Shown here piece by piece: positions 26,330-35,843 of a stretch of 64,000 nucleotides of DNA (position 1 is its first letter; each line of letters begins with the position of its first letter). The stretch is from an uncultured Helicobacter sp. GTDB lineage: Bacteria; Campylobacterota; Campylobacteria; Campylobacterales; Helicobacteraceae. Made by a program: the position numbers and the translations under genes. The stretch covers positions 44,899-108,898 of the forward strand of contig NZ_CAJTLL010000007.1 of the NCBI RefSeq assembly GCF_910577135.1. Reading direction: 5' to 3'. The notes under the pieces are model-generated. The model was not told the origin of the DNA. It saw only the letters and a program-made list of their open reading frames with translations, and did no database searches.

Positions 26330-28394
26330 CTACTCAAAGCTTGAATCCTGCATATCAAAAATGCGCCATCGTATGCTGTAATCAAAAAGTTCTTTGTATT
26401 CTTGCGCAAATTGCTTTTTCTTTTCATTAAGGATAAAACTTTCATTAGTGGATAAAAGTCCAAAACTTTGTGCAGAATCTGCCCACTTATAGCCTACTTC
26501 GGTAGGGATAGGATAAATCCCATCTTTATCAATCCACACAAGCTGATTGAAACCAAAGGCATATCGCTCATCATCATCTTTGCTTAAGATATTGCGTCCT
26601 CCTATACTAATGTAAGTCGTATGAGGCAAACTTAAATCATAAAGTGTGGGCAATATATCCTTATGTGAGCCTACACGTGAAGAGTCATAATGTATTTGGG
26701 AGGTATAACGTGGTGGCACATACATATAGAGAGGTACAGCATAGTAGAGGGCTTTATCCGTGCTTGTATTGCTATTAAAGTCTCTTAGGCGATGGTCGCC
26801 ACTTGCTGCTACAATGGTATTTTGAGCAAGAGGAGAGGCTTTTAGCATATTCATAAAATACCCAAAAGTGTCATTAGCATATTGATAGAGTAAGGCGGCA
26901 GTTTTCATTTTCTCTTGGGATTCATAAGTACGGAGGAAGAGAAGCGTATCTGGAAGTGTTATAGGCTTTGGCACATAAGTGCGTGGGAGGTGGAAAGGTG
27001 GGTGATTGCTCGTAGTAAGCATAGCAATAAAAGTAGGTTTTGTAGCATTATTTAGAATCTCTAAGGCAAGTTTATAGATATACTCATCGCTCACACCATA
27101 TGCGCTTTTATCTGCCTTACTTTGTGGAAAATGCTTCATAAGATAGGTCGCATCATAGATATGATGCGCTCCTTGCAGTGAGATAAACGCCCCAAAACCC
27201 TGCCATGAGGCATAACCTGATGTGATATATATAACTTCGTATCCTGCATTAGCATAGAGCTTAAAGGGATTAAGCGCAAGGGCTGTAGTTTTGTATTTGC
27301 CTAATGCAATTTGTGCTGTGGGGCTATCAAAAAAGAGAGCGGCAAATGAGCCAGCCGTGCCATTAGCCCCACTTAAAAAGCGATAAAAGACAAAATCCTC
27401 TTCAAAATGCTGCCTTAAGGCTCCTAGCAAATCATTATTTTCCTTATCATCATAGACAAGTAAGTTTGTGCCAAAACTCTCCATAAGATTAAGCACTATA
27501 TGGGGAGGATTATCGCGCACAATAGCAGAATCTGCGCTTACACGCAGTAATGGAAAAAGTTTTTGTTGTAAGGATTCTCCTTGGGTAAGTGAGGGTGGTG
27601 TGAAGGTTGAATCTTGTTCGTAGTTGCTCATAGCCCAAGCAAACGCCATAAGTGGATTTGCCGCTAAGTGATTGAAAATAGGTAAGGGAGAGATAGAGTA
27701 ATTATCTTCTTTAAGAGGAAACGTCCCTAGTGAGCCACGAGCTGCAATAACAAGCAAGATAATCAATAAAAGCTGTCCGCTCATTTGACGTATAATATAA
27801 AAACGATGAGGGGTAATTCTAAGTATATTCTTGAGATATATTTTGTATGGAATCTTATAGAGATAGGAGCAGAAGATTCCAAAAATCAAAGCGCATATAA
27901 TGCCTATCACAAGCGGGTAATCCTGCCACATAATAGAGAGGATAGCAAGGGTATCATCATCTTTTAACCCAAAAATAAAAACATCGATTTTGTTCCCATA
28001 AGTGCGGAAATAGTAGAAATTCACAATCGCAGCAACCATAAAGGTAAAGCCACATAAAAAGGTATAATATGCGGGAATGTATGCAAGAAGTTTAAGGTAA
28101 ATATTACAAGAGTATCTTACCCCCCCCCCTAATATCACTTAATCGCCTTAAAAGATATGAAAATAAATAAGCGATGTATGATATAGCCATAAAAATAAGC
28201 ATAGTAATACCAATAGAGCGCATATCAAGTTTTGCACCCACAACCCACATTGCGCTAAAATCGCTGAAGTGTTCCTGCCATAAAGAGGAGGGCAGATAGT
28301 GTGCTACCATCACACCACGAGCAATAGCACAGCATAAAAACAGCGCAACACTCAGTAAAAGCACTTGATATATTAAAACTCTCAAATAAAGCAT
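26330..28394 (-). pseudogene. LTA synthase family protein, phase-variable, out of frame at a G10 tract
   Basis: Two abutting frames make one gene. The N-terminal part (28394-28104; AAGGA before the ATG) has signal or membrane helices and ends RRLSDIRGGG-KILL-stop. The remaining 600 residues continue in the next frame from the same G run (GGGVRYSCNIYLKL) with membrane helices and a periplasmic sulfatase-fold domain. Motifs: SGANGTAGSF (nucleophile region), TSNHPPFHLP, ASGDHRLRDF and GSHKDILPTLYDL. Nine (or twelve) G instead of ten restores a single frame of 687 residues, almost exactly the length of the 685-residue paralogue at 10186-12243. So it is best read as an intact gene in the OFF state. 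The substrate is unknown; a phosphoglycerol or phosphoethanolamine transfer to a surface glycan is likely. Confidence 0.85.
28120..28129 (-). repeat. G10 phase-variation tract
   Basis: Ten consecutive G on the coding strand, at the exact junction between the two frames of the LTA-synthase-like gene. Nine G gives AGG GGG GGG GTA AGA, the open frame. Confidence 0.9.
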
Positions 28395-28516
28395 ATAGAA
28401 AATCCTTGAAGCTAAAAATGTAATCGCATAATTGTAACAAATAATTGTAACAAAAGATTTTGTAAAAAAAGTTTGATTTTAGACAGGACTAGATATAAAA
28501 AGAGATTGAAGCTAAG

Positions 28517-28591
28517 TGGCTCCGGATGCAGGATTCGAACCTGCGACCAAGTGGTTAACAGCCACCTACTCTACCGCTGAGCTAATCCGGA
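28517..28591 (-). tRNA. tRNA-Asn (anticodon GTT)
   Basis: The acceptor TCCGGAT pairs fully, the anticodon loop is CTGTTAA in a GGTGG/CCACT stem, the T loop is TTCGAAT, and CCA is encoded. Confidence 0.96.
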
Positions 28592-28697
28592 ATATTTTAA
28601 AGCCTGAGATTATATATAATTTTTATGCCCTTGTCAAGAATAAGCATTAATGCCGTGTTTATAAGGGGGAGGCTATCAACGCTTAAAGGCAGTTTTA

Positions 28698-28719
28698 GTT
28701 ATATATGATAATATATAAC
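28698..28719. promoter_or_regulatory. 22-bp perfect palindrome upstream of porin gene
   Basis: GTTATATAT-GATA-ATATATAAC, arms of 9 bp. A related half-site (AAGTTATATAAATA) lies about 35 nt further on. It could be a regulator-binding site for the porin gene; the regulator is unknown. Confidence 0.4.
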
Positions 28720-28837
28720 TTGGTTTCAGTAGGAGTAAAAACAAGTTATATAAATATTGACTTTACATCGTTTTTACTTTGTTCTTTGCGCAATTTTACA
28801 TCACTTTCTTACACTGCAATGTGTTGAAAGCGACAAA

Positions 28838-30244
28838 ATGTTCTTAAGGAGAAAAAATAAAAAAATAGGTTTTGTTTTGATACTTACAACGAGTGCTTTT
28901 GCTGTCGATGAAGTAAAAAGCTGGTTTGAGGGGATAGAGTTCAAGGGCTTTGCTTATGCTCGATATTCTGACGTAAGCGGAGCGCAAGGCTATGGCGATA
29001 GATACCAATATCGCGCAAAGATTGACGCTAGAAGTGAGGAGATGAATGGATATTCATTAACGGCTGGTTTGTTTCTCAATCAAGGCTCAAGCACGCCAAG
29101 GCTTGATTCTAAAACACACGGAGACATACAAGGAAGCCAAGCCATCGCCGCACATAATCAATTCCCCGATAGATTTGCGATAGCTCAACTCTATGCGAGT
29201 AAGAATATCACTACGGATTCTATGAAGTTTTCCGCAGATGTGGGAAGAATGAATCTTATTACATCATTTACAGAAAGGGCTACCGATGTGGGCTTAGGAG
29301 CTAGAGGGAATATGAAGTTTTCTAGTGTAGAGTTTGGCATTGCCTTTTATGATAGCTGGGCGACAAATAACTTTGCCTATGCCTTAAATGCAAGAACTAC
29401 TGATAGACCTATTGGAACTTCTGCTCCTGCAAGTGCGTCTTGGGGAATGGGGAATAACCTAACAATTGTCAATCTCAAAACCCCAAAAAACAATAAAATT
29501 GCTGATGTGATGAGTTTGGATATAAGCGTAGGGAATGCTATTGGGCTTTTTGATGTTTTGGCATTTGGGGAGGTAAAGCTTGATTGGGATAAGGTATATA
29601 TTTTGGTTCAAGGAGCAGGAGCGAAGCTTGACTCTACCTCTTATTGGCAAATAGGTTCAACAGCTCAAAGGAGCTCTACAAGCATAAGCCAGTGGGAGAA
29701 TACTGGAACTTTCCCTACCTATGGTGGATTCAATAACAATACTGATTTTGCAAAAAATAGAGGGATATATAATGTCCAAATTGGCGCAAAACTTGGAGGA
29801 TTTAGTGCGAAGCTAGGCTATTTAGGAAGCTTTGGTGATGGGTATGGAGTGCTTTTAGCCTCTAAGGCAGGGCTTAATATCGCGGGCAAGATTTGGAATA
29901 ATAATCTTAATTTCTCAAGCGAAGGCTTTAGTGTTCTGGGCTCTGGTGGAAGAGAAGGGACGAGTATTATGGTTGGCTATGCAGCCGCAGAATTAAAGGT
30001 TACAGAGCCTCTAAAAATAGGATTTGATTTAAGTTATGTAGCTGGGGATAACAATTATGCCTATCTTGATGTAGCAAAAATCCCTGATTTAGCTACAAAT
30101 GCTAAGGGTATTAAATTCTTTGAATTAGCCCCATCTTTAAGCTATGCATTTAATAATAAACTTAAGGCTAATTTCTTCTATGCGCAATATTTAGGTGATG
30201 TTACTTATGGGAAGACAAGAGCAGAAATCCGCTTTGATTTTTAA
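28838..30244 (+). CDS. major outer membrane porin, Campylobacter MOMP family
   Basis: About 468 residues from the ATG at 28838. Signal peptide: basic start MFLRRKNKK, hydrophobic IGFVLILTTSAFA, then the mature protein begins near VDEVKSWFEGIEFKGFAY, which is MOMP-like. Amphipathic beta strands follow throughout, and the last residue is Phe (RAEIRFDF), the outer-membrane assembly signal. The trimeric porin admits small hydrophilic solutes. Oddly, a strong AAGGAG ribosome site lies inside the chosen frame, just before AAT AAA AAA ATA, where a start codon would be expected. The ATG used here has only a weak GAAAG upstream. Confidence 0.85.
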   Translation: MFLRRKNKKIGFVLILTTSAFAVDEVKSWFEGIEFKGFAYARYSDVSGAQGYGDRYQYRAKIDARSEEMNGYSLTAGLFLNQGSSTPRLDSKTHGDIQGSQAIAAHNQFPDRFAIAQLYASKNITTDSMKFSADVGRMNLITSFTERATDVGLGARGNMKFSSVEFGIAFYDSWATNNFAYALNARTTDRPIGTSAPASASWGMGNNLTIVNLKTPKNNKIADVMSLDISVGNAIGLFDVLAFGEVKLDWDKVYILVQGAGAKLDSTSYWQIGSTAQRSSTSISQWENTGTFPTYGGFNNNTDFAKNRGIYNVQIGAKLGGFSAKLGYLGSFGDGYGVLLASKAGLNIAGKIWNNNLNFSSEGFSVLGSGGREGTSIMVGYAAAELKVTEPLKIGFDLSYVAGDNNYAYLDVAKIPDLATNAKGIKFFELAPSLSYAFNNKLKANFFYAQYLGDVTYGKTRAEIRFDF

Positions 30245-30360
30245 TCATTTTCTTATTTGATGTGTGAGTGAGGTATATCCTCTATTAACACAAAATATTC
30301 TTTGCAACTTTAAACAACCCTTACTATCTATGTCTTTGCTATCAGGGCTAAAGCCCTCGC

Positions 30361-30481
30361 AAAGGTCTTGCACGCTTAAGGCAAAGCCTCTCGTATGCGC
30401 TATGCAGTCCTTTTGCAAAAAAAGGACAAATCTCGCAGTAGCGAAGCTACGAGGACAAAAGGATACACTTATGACTGCTTA
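30361..30481 (+). repeat. dispersed repeat, copy B with hairpin insert
   Basis: The first 40 nt match 23491-23530 (37 of 40), and the AAAGGATACACTTAT block near 30468 matches the other copy's 23533 onward. Between them lie about 60 nt with two hairpins absent from copy A: GTCCTTT/AAAGGAC (30407-30427) and CTCG-AGTAGC/GCTAC-GAG (30432-30453). Confidence 0.75.
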
Positions 30482-30626
30482 CGCATTCATCAAGTTAGTT
30501 TTTAAGGTAGAGATTCTCTAGTCTAAAACAGGCACTTAAAAACAATATGATTATTTTTGATGTCAAATTATATATAAATATATATAGAGGTATCGGGTAG
30601 AAAAGTAAGAGAATCTTTAACTATGA

Positions 30627-30640
30627 TTGATTTTTATCAA
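30627..30640 (+). promoter_or_regulatory. FNR/CRP-type operator upstream of napA
   Basis: TTGAT-TTTT-ATCAA, a perfect match to the FNR consensus palindrome. It is centred about 42 nt before the predicted transcription start, the class II activator position. Confidence 0.65.
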
Positions 30641-30663
30641 TGTCCTAAAATGAGAATCAACGA

Positions 30664-30669
30664 TAGAAT
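30664..30669 (+). promoter_or_regulatory. -10 element of napA promoter
   Basis: TAGAAT, about 30 nt downstream of the centre of the FNR-type box. This would start transcription near 30676, leaving a leader of about 57 nt. Confidence 0.45.
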
Positions 30670-30732
30670 CTATCCAATCATTTGGATTTCTATGTAGATT
30701 CCCAAATGTGAGTGATATTTTAAGGAGGTTTT

Positions 30733-33546
30733 ATGACAAGCAAAATGCAAGAAAATAAATCCACACTTTCGCGTAGAGACTTTTTGAAGAGTGCAGCAGC
30801 AGCTTCAGCAGCGGCAAGTGTAGGCTTAAGCATTCCAAGTGCGATGAGTGCGGAGGCACAAGATGCACAAAAGCTTTGGAAATGGGACAAATCTGTATGT
30901 AGATTCTGCGGGACGGGCTGCGGTATTATGGTAGCTACGCAAAAGGATAGCAATGGGCACGCTAAAATCGTGGCTGTTAAGGGCGACCCTGAAGCACCTG
31001 TGAATCGAGGATTGAATTGCATTAAAGGATATTTTTGTGCAAAAATTATGTATGGAGCAGACAGACTAACCAAGCCTCTTTTGCGTGTCAATGATAAAGG
31101 TGAGTTTGACAAAAAAGGCAAATTCGTGCCTGTTAGCTGGAAAAGAGCCTTTGATGAAATGGAAAAACATTTTAAGAAAGCTTATAATGAACTAGGACCA
31201 ACAGGCATAGCTGTGTTTGGCTCGGGGCAATACACTGTGCAAGAAGGCTATGCGGCAGTAAAGCTTATCAAGGGTGGCTTTAGAAGTAATAATATTGACC
31301 CTAATGCGCGGCATTGTATGGCAAGTGCGGTGGTTGCGTTTATAGAAACTTTTGGTATTGATGAGCCAGCGGGCTGCTATGATGATATTGAACTTACCGA
31401 TACTTTTGTGACCTGGGGTGCGAATATGGCTGAAATGCACCCCGTGCTATGGAGTCGCGTAACTGATAGAAAGCTAAGCAATAGTAATGTAAAAATTATC
31501 AATCTCTCTACTTATGCAAACCGCACTTCAGATTTAGCAGATATTGAAATCATCTTTAAGCCTAACACGGATTTGGCTATTTGGAACTTCATTGCAAGAG
31601 AAATCATTAAGTGCAATGCCGTTGATGAGGCTTTTGTGCGAGAAAATTGCGTATTTACTACGGGCTTTGTGAATATTGGCTATGGTATGAGGAATAATCC
31701 CAATCACCCTAAATTCTTACCAGAGGAACGCGATACTGTGGCAAAAGAAGTATCAAAGGTGGTGAGTGATGATGAGGGCGTTACCCTGCAATACTTAGGT
31801 ATCAGGGCAGGTGATGAGATGAAAATGGATAAAGCCGCTGTTGCGGGGAATCATTGGAGTATTGGCTTTGAGGATTTCAAAAAGGGCTTAGAGCCTTATA
31901 ATCTTGATTTTGTTGCAAAACTTGCTAAGGGCAATGTCGATGAAAGCTTAGAATCTTTCAAGCAAAAGCTTCAAGCCTTAGCCGATTATTATATTGAAAA
32001 AAATCGTAAGATAGTGAGCTTTTGGACGATGGGGATGAATCAACATCAAAGGGGCACTTGGGTGAATGAGCAAAGCTATATGGTGCATATGCTACTTGGT
32101 AAGCAAAGTAAGCCCGGTAGCGGTGCGTTCTCGCTCACAGGACAGCCTAGTGCGTGCGGAACAGCGCGTGAGGTAGGGACATTCACACATAGGCTTCCTG
32201 CGGATATGGTTGTGGGTAATCCTAAACATCGTGAAACAACAGAAAAAATATGGAATCTCCCCGCTGGAACACTCAATGGCAATCTTGGCTCACCTTATTT
32301 GAAAATTATGCGTGATTTAGAAGATGGTAATATCAAATGGGCGTGGGTGCAAGTAAATAATCCGTGGCAAAATACGGCTAATGCGAACCATTGGATTGCC
32401 GCAGCAAGAGAGCAAGATAATTTCATCGTAGTGAGTGAATGTTATCCGGGCGTGAGTGCTAAAGTTGCAGATCTTATTTTACCTACAGCGATGATTTATG
32501 AAAAATGGGGCGCGTATGGTAATGCAGAGAGACGTACACAGCATTGGAAACAGCAAGTTGTAGCACCCGGCGAGGCTATGCCTGATATTTGGCAAATGGC
32601 AGAATTTGCCAAACGTTTCACTCTAGCTGAAGTGTGGAATAAAGAATATGACAAGCTCAATCTTAAGCCCGTTTTGGAGGCGGCTAAGACGATGGGCTAC
32701 AAAGAGAGTGATACGCTCTATGATGTGCTTTATGCTAATGAACGTGCAAAAGCCTTTAGCGTAGAGGATTCAATGCTTAAAAATGAGCTAAATACAGAAG
32801 TTCTTGGTGATTATCGTAATGTCAAGGGTGGCAATGATGAGGTGTTTGAGGGCTATGGATTCTTTATCCAAAAATATCTTTGGGAGGAGTATCGTCAATT
32901 TGGCTTAGGACACGCACACGATTTGGCTGACTTTGATACCTATCATCGTGTGAGAGGTTTGCGTTGGCCTGTGGTCAATGGCAAAGAGACGCAATGGCGT
33001 TTTAATGCTAAATATGACTTCTATGCACAAAAACTTGGTAGTGGCAAAGCTTTTGCATTCTATGGGAATAAGGGCAAGAGTATCTCCGGCGGTGATTTAA
33101 AAGCACCTAATGAGGATAAGGTGAGTATTGACAATAAGGCAAAAATTTTCCTCCGTCCTTATATGGATCCTTGCGAAATGCCTGATGAGAAGTATCCTAT
33201 GTGGCTTTGCACCGGACGTGTGTTAGAGCATTGGCATTCTGGCACGATGACTATGCGTGTGCCTGAACTCTATCGTGCTGTGCCTGAAGCACTTTGCTAT
33301 ATGCACCCCGAAGATGCTCAAGCACAGAATCTAGAGCAAAATCAAATCGTATGGGTAGAATCAAGACGGGGTAAAGTAAAAGCAAAGCTTGATTTAAGAG
33401 GTAGAAATCGCCCACCAAAAGGACTTATCTATGTGCCTTGGTTTGATGAAAATGTGTTTATCAATAAAGTCTGTCTTGATGCGACTTGTCCGCTTTCAAA
33501 GCAAACAGACTTTAAAAAATGTGCCGTGAAAGTCTATAAAGCATAA
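30733..33546 (+). CDS. napA: periplasmic nitrate reductase, catalytic subunit
   Basis: 937 residues. A twin-arginine signal ([19 protein letters not shown], about 14-32) is followed by the N-terminal 4Fe-4S motif [12 protein letters not shown] (about 55-66). The molybdopterin domains carry [10 protein letters not shown] (containing the Mo-ligand Cys) and [18 protein letters not shown]. Reduces nitrate to nitrite in the periplasm with bis-MGD. AAGGAGG precedes the ATG. It heads napAGHBLD, the order I recall from Campylobacter; no napF is present. An FNR-type box upstream suggests induction under low oxygen. Confidence 0.97.
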   Translation: MTSKMQENKSTLSRRDFLKSAAAASAAASVGLSIPSAMSAEAQDAQKLWKWDKSVCRFCGTGCGIMVATQKDSNGHAKIVAVKGDPEAPVNRGLNCIKGYFCAKIMYGADRLTKPLLRVNDKGEFDKKGKFVPVSWKRAFDEMEKHFKKAYNELGPTGIAVFGSGQYTVQEGYAAVKLIKGGFRSNNIDPNARHCMASAVVAFIETFGIDEPAGCYDDIELTDTFVTWGANMAEMHPVLWSRVTDRKLSNSNVKIINLSTYANRTSDLADIEIIFKPNTDLAIWNFIAREIIKCNAVDEAFVRENCVFTTGFVNIGYGMRNNPNHPKFLPEERDTVAKEVSKVVSDDEGVTLQYLGIRAGDEMKMDKAAVAGNHWSIGFEDFKKGLEPYNLDFVAKLAKGNVDESLESFKQKLQALADYYIEKNRKIVSFWTMGMNQHQRGTWVNEQSYMVHMLLGKQSKPGSGAFSLTGQPSACGTAREVGTFTHRLPADMVVGNPKHRETTEKIWNLPAGTLNGNLGSPYLKIMRDLEDGNIKWAWVQVNNPWQNTANANHWIAAAREQDNFIVVSECYPGVSAKVADLILPTAMIYEKWGAYGNAERRTQHWKQQVVAPGEAMPDIWQMAEFAKRFTLAEVWNKEYDKLNLKPVLEAAKTMGYKESDTLYDVLYANERAKAFSVEDSMLKNELNTEVLGDYRNVKGGNDEVFEGYGFFIQKYLWEEYRQFGLGHAHDLADFDTYHRVRGLRWPVVNGKETQWRFNAKYDFYAQKLGSGKAFAFYGNKGKSISGGDLKAPNEDKVSIDNKAKIFLRPYMDPCEMPDEKYPMWLCTGRVLEHWHSGTMTMRVPELYRAVPEALCYMHPEDAQAQNLEQNQIVWVESRRGKVKAKLDLRGRNRPPKGLIYVPWFDENVFINKVCLDATCPLSKQTDFKKCAVKVYKA

Positions 33547-33555
33547 GGATAGAAT

Positions 33556-34389
33556 GTGTCAAATAAAATGCAAGAACCGCTCAATCCCAAAAGACGAGAA
33601 ACTCTCCTAAAGATAGGGCAAAATACTGGTTTTGCCCTATTTGGTGCGCTTTTATGGGGAGCATATATTAATGTCGCTAAAGCCGGGAATGCCAATATTT
33701 TGCGTCCACCGGGTGCGAGTAAAAATGATGCGGAGTTTATTGCTAATTGCATTAAATGCGGACTTTGCGTAGAATCTTGCCCATTTTACACATTAAGACT
33801 AGCAACATCAAATGATGAAACTACGCTTGGCACACCATTATTTGAGCCACGTAAAGTGCCTTGCTATATGTGTGAGGATATTCCGTGTGCGGCAGCTTGT
33901 CCTACCAGTGCGCTTGATATAAAGCGGCTTTATGAGCCTAAAAAGCCAGAGGTTGGAGTGGCATACACAGAGCCTAGCATTAATAATGCGACTATGGGTG
34001 TGGCGGTGGTGGATTCTAAACATTGTGTGGCTTATGCGGGGATTCAATGTGATGCGTGCTATCGCGCTTGCCCGCTTATAGATAAAGCTATTGTGTTGGA
34101 ATATAAACGTAATGAGCGTACAGGAAAGCACGGATTCTTGTTACCTGTGGTAGATAGTGATTATTGCACGGGCTGTGGTAAATGCGAAAAGGCTTGTGTG
34201 ACGGAGTTGCCTACCATCATTGTTTTGCCTCGTAGTGTGGCGTTAGGCAAGATGGGGACAAACTATATCAAAGGTTGGGATAAGCTCGATGAAAATCGGC
34301 TTTTTGAGTTAAAAGAGCAAAAAAATAAGCCTAAAGCCTTGCCTAATGAGACTTTGGACTATCTTAATAGTTCATTTGGAGATTTGTAA
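33556..34389 (+). CDS. napG: ferredoxin-type protein NapG
   Basis: 277 residues from a GTG with AAGGAT upstream. The N-terminus PKRRETLLKIGQNTGFALFG is a twin-arginine-like export signal. Four 4Fe-4S sites are visible: CIKCGLCVESCP, CYMCEDIPCAAACP, CDACYRACP and CTGCGKCEKAC. With NapH it forms the quinol dehydrogenase that feeds electrons from menaquinol to NapB/NapA, replacing NapC. Its stop overlaps the napH start (TAATG). Confidence 0.95.
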   Translation: MSNKMQEPLNPKRRETLLKIGQNTGFALFGALLWGAYINVAKAGNANILRPPGASKNDAEFIANCIKCGLCVESCPFYTLRLATSNDETTLGTPLFEPRKVPCYMCEDIPCAAACPTSALDIKRLYEPKKPEVGVAYTEPSINNATMGVAVVDSKHCVAYAGIQCDACYRACPLIDKAIVLEYKRNERTGKHGFLLPVVDSDYCTGCGKCEKACVTELPTIIVLPRSVALGKMGTNYIKGWDKLDENRLFELKEQKNKPKALPNETLDYLNSSFGDL

Positions 34390-35315
34390 TGAAGCTTTTT
34401 AAAATGAGATTCCTGCTTCTTAGACGTTTGGCTCAATTACTTATTCTCGCGCTCTTTGTGCTAGGTAATTACTCTATTGGCATACTTAAAAACGTGCAAA
34501 GCAAAGAAGAGGTGGCTATCTTTGGTGGTAATGTTGAATCTTTGCTTGGAGATTCTAGCTCGGTAGTAGCAAAGCAATCAAGTGTGTTTAGCCATATCAC
34601 ACAGGGGAATCTAAGCTATGCGCAATGGTTTGGAATCTTCCCACTTAGCGACCCTTTGGCTGCGTTGCAAATATTCTTTGCTGGTGGTGGGTTAGCGCTT
34701 GATGTGTGGCTGGGTGTTTTGCTCGTAGTGGCTCTTTATGGCGTATTTTTGGGAAGAGCGTATTGCGCCTTCGTATGCCCTATCAATCTCATAACCGATT
34801 TGGCAAATTTCTTACGCGCTAAACTAGGGTTTAATCGTACCCAACGTATGGTTTTCCTCTCACGCTCAAGCCGCTTTGTGATTTTAGCCTTAAGCTTAAT
34901 CTTAAGCGCATTGTTTGGTGTAGCGGCATTTGAGCTTATTAGCCCCATCTCTATGTTACATCGTGGCTTAGTTTTTGGTATGGGATTTGGTATTTTTGCT
35001 ATTTTGGCGGTATTTTTATTTGATTTGCTTGTGGTTAAAAATGGCTTTTGTGGGCATATCTGTCCGCTTGGGGCGACTTATAGTCTTATTGGCAAATTTG
35101 CACTTTTGCGTGTGAAGCATACACTTGCAAACTGCACAAAATGTATGCAATGTGTGCGAGTATGCCCTGAGCCTGATGTGTTAAAGCCTGTTGGCAAGGA
35201 AGATGGTGCATTTAAAACAATGACTTGTTTGCGCTGTGGGAGATGTATCGAGGTGTGCGATGATAATGCACTGCATTTTAGTATTTTAAACTTCACACAT
35301 AAGGAGAGAAAATGA
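34389..35315 (+). CDS. napH: quinol dehydrogenase membrane component NapH
   Basis: 308 residues with four membrane helices. Two cytoplasmic CX3CP motifs (CAFVCP and CGHICP) typical of NapH/NosR-type proteins are followed by two C-terminal 4Fe-4S sites (CTKCMQCVRVCP and CLRCGRCIEVC). It anchors NapG and oxidises menaquinol. Its stop overlaps the napB start by 4 nt. Confidence 0.95.
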   Translation: MKLFKMRFLLLRRLAQLLILALFVLGNYSIGILKNVQSKEEVAIFGGNVESLLGDSSSVVAKQSSVFSHITQGNLSYAQWFGIFPLSDPLAALQIFFAGGGLALDVWLGVLLVVALYGVFLGRAYCAFVCPINLITDLANFLRAKLGFNRTQRMVFLSRSSRFVILALSLILSALFGVAAFELISPISMLHRGLVFGMGFGIFAILAVFLFDLLVVKNGFCGHICPLGATYSLIGKFALLRVKHTLANCTKCMQCVRVCPEPDVLKPVGKEDGAFKTMTCLRCGRCIEVCDDNALHFSILNFTHKERK

Positions 35316-35839
35316 AAACATATATACGAATTTTTATTGTTGGATTGCTTGGATTGGTGTTTGCTGCTTGTGGAGATTCTAATGAGAAAGCACTTAAAGA
35401 TAGTGAAATTGGCTTAAGGAAAGTGGATTTGCAAAATGAGCAAGATGTGGCATTGCTTCAATATGGATATAGTGAGGCTATGGCGGGTGAAAGCACGAGG
35501 ATTGAGCGCTCCTACGAGAATGCACCGCCTATGATTCCACATAGCACGGAGGGTATGCTGCCTATCACACAAGATAACAATCAATGTCTTATGTGCCACG
35601 ACCCTGCTTTTGCCGCTGATTTGGGTGCAATACCTGTGCCTGCTTCACATACCTATGACTTGCGGACAAACAAAGATTTAGGCGAGGTGGCCGCTGCACG
35701 ATTTAATTGTGTATTGTGTCATACGCCACAAGCAGATGTAGCCCCTGCGGTTGCAAATACCTTTACCCCTACATTCCGCACACAAGATGCTAAAAGCTCA
35801 TCAAATCTCCTTGATGTTCTTAATGAGGGCGTAAAGTAG
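35312..35839 (+). CDS. napB: diheme cytochrome c NapB, electron donor to NapA
   Basis: 175 residues. Two heme c sites, CLMCH and CVLCH, with the distal His in ASHTYD, as in NapB. The N-terminus MKTYIRIFIVGLLGLVFAAC has a clear lipobox (LVFAAC-G), so the protein is predicted to be lipidated and membrane-tethered, whereas characterised NapB proteins are soluble. RBS: AGGAGAG in the napH end. It passes electrons from NapGH to NapA. Confidence 0.92.
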   Translation: MKTYIRIFIVGLLGLVFAACGDSNEKALKDSEIGLRKVDLQNEQDVALLQYGYSEAMAGESTRIERSYENAPPMIPHSTEGMLPITQDNNQCLMCHDPAFAADLGAIPVPASHTYDLRTNKDLGEVAAARFNCVLCHTPQADVAPAVANTFTPTFRTQDAKSSSNLLDVLNEGVK

Positions 35840-35843
35840 GCTT

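Larger units (their letters stand above)
30245..30732. other. intergenic region between porin and nap operon
   Basis: 488 bp containing the second copy of a dispersed repeat with two hairpins (30361-30480) and the napA promoter region (30627-30669). No convincing gene was found; the short open frame over the repeat is considered non-coding. Confidence 0.7.

Noticed and set aside
28104..28394. Annotating the 96-residue N-terminal frame as a separate membrane protein
   Set aside because: Its frame ends within the G10 tract, from which the downstream enzyme continues. A one-base change unites them into a protein matching the paralogue's length.
30264..30521. 85-residue plus-strand frame between the porin and napA
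   Set aside because: It runs across the dispersed repeat with its hairpins, lacks a ribosome site, and its composition is not protein-like.
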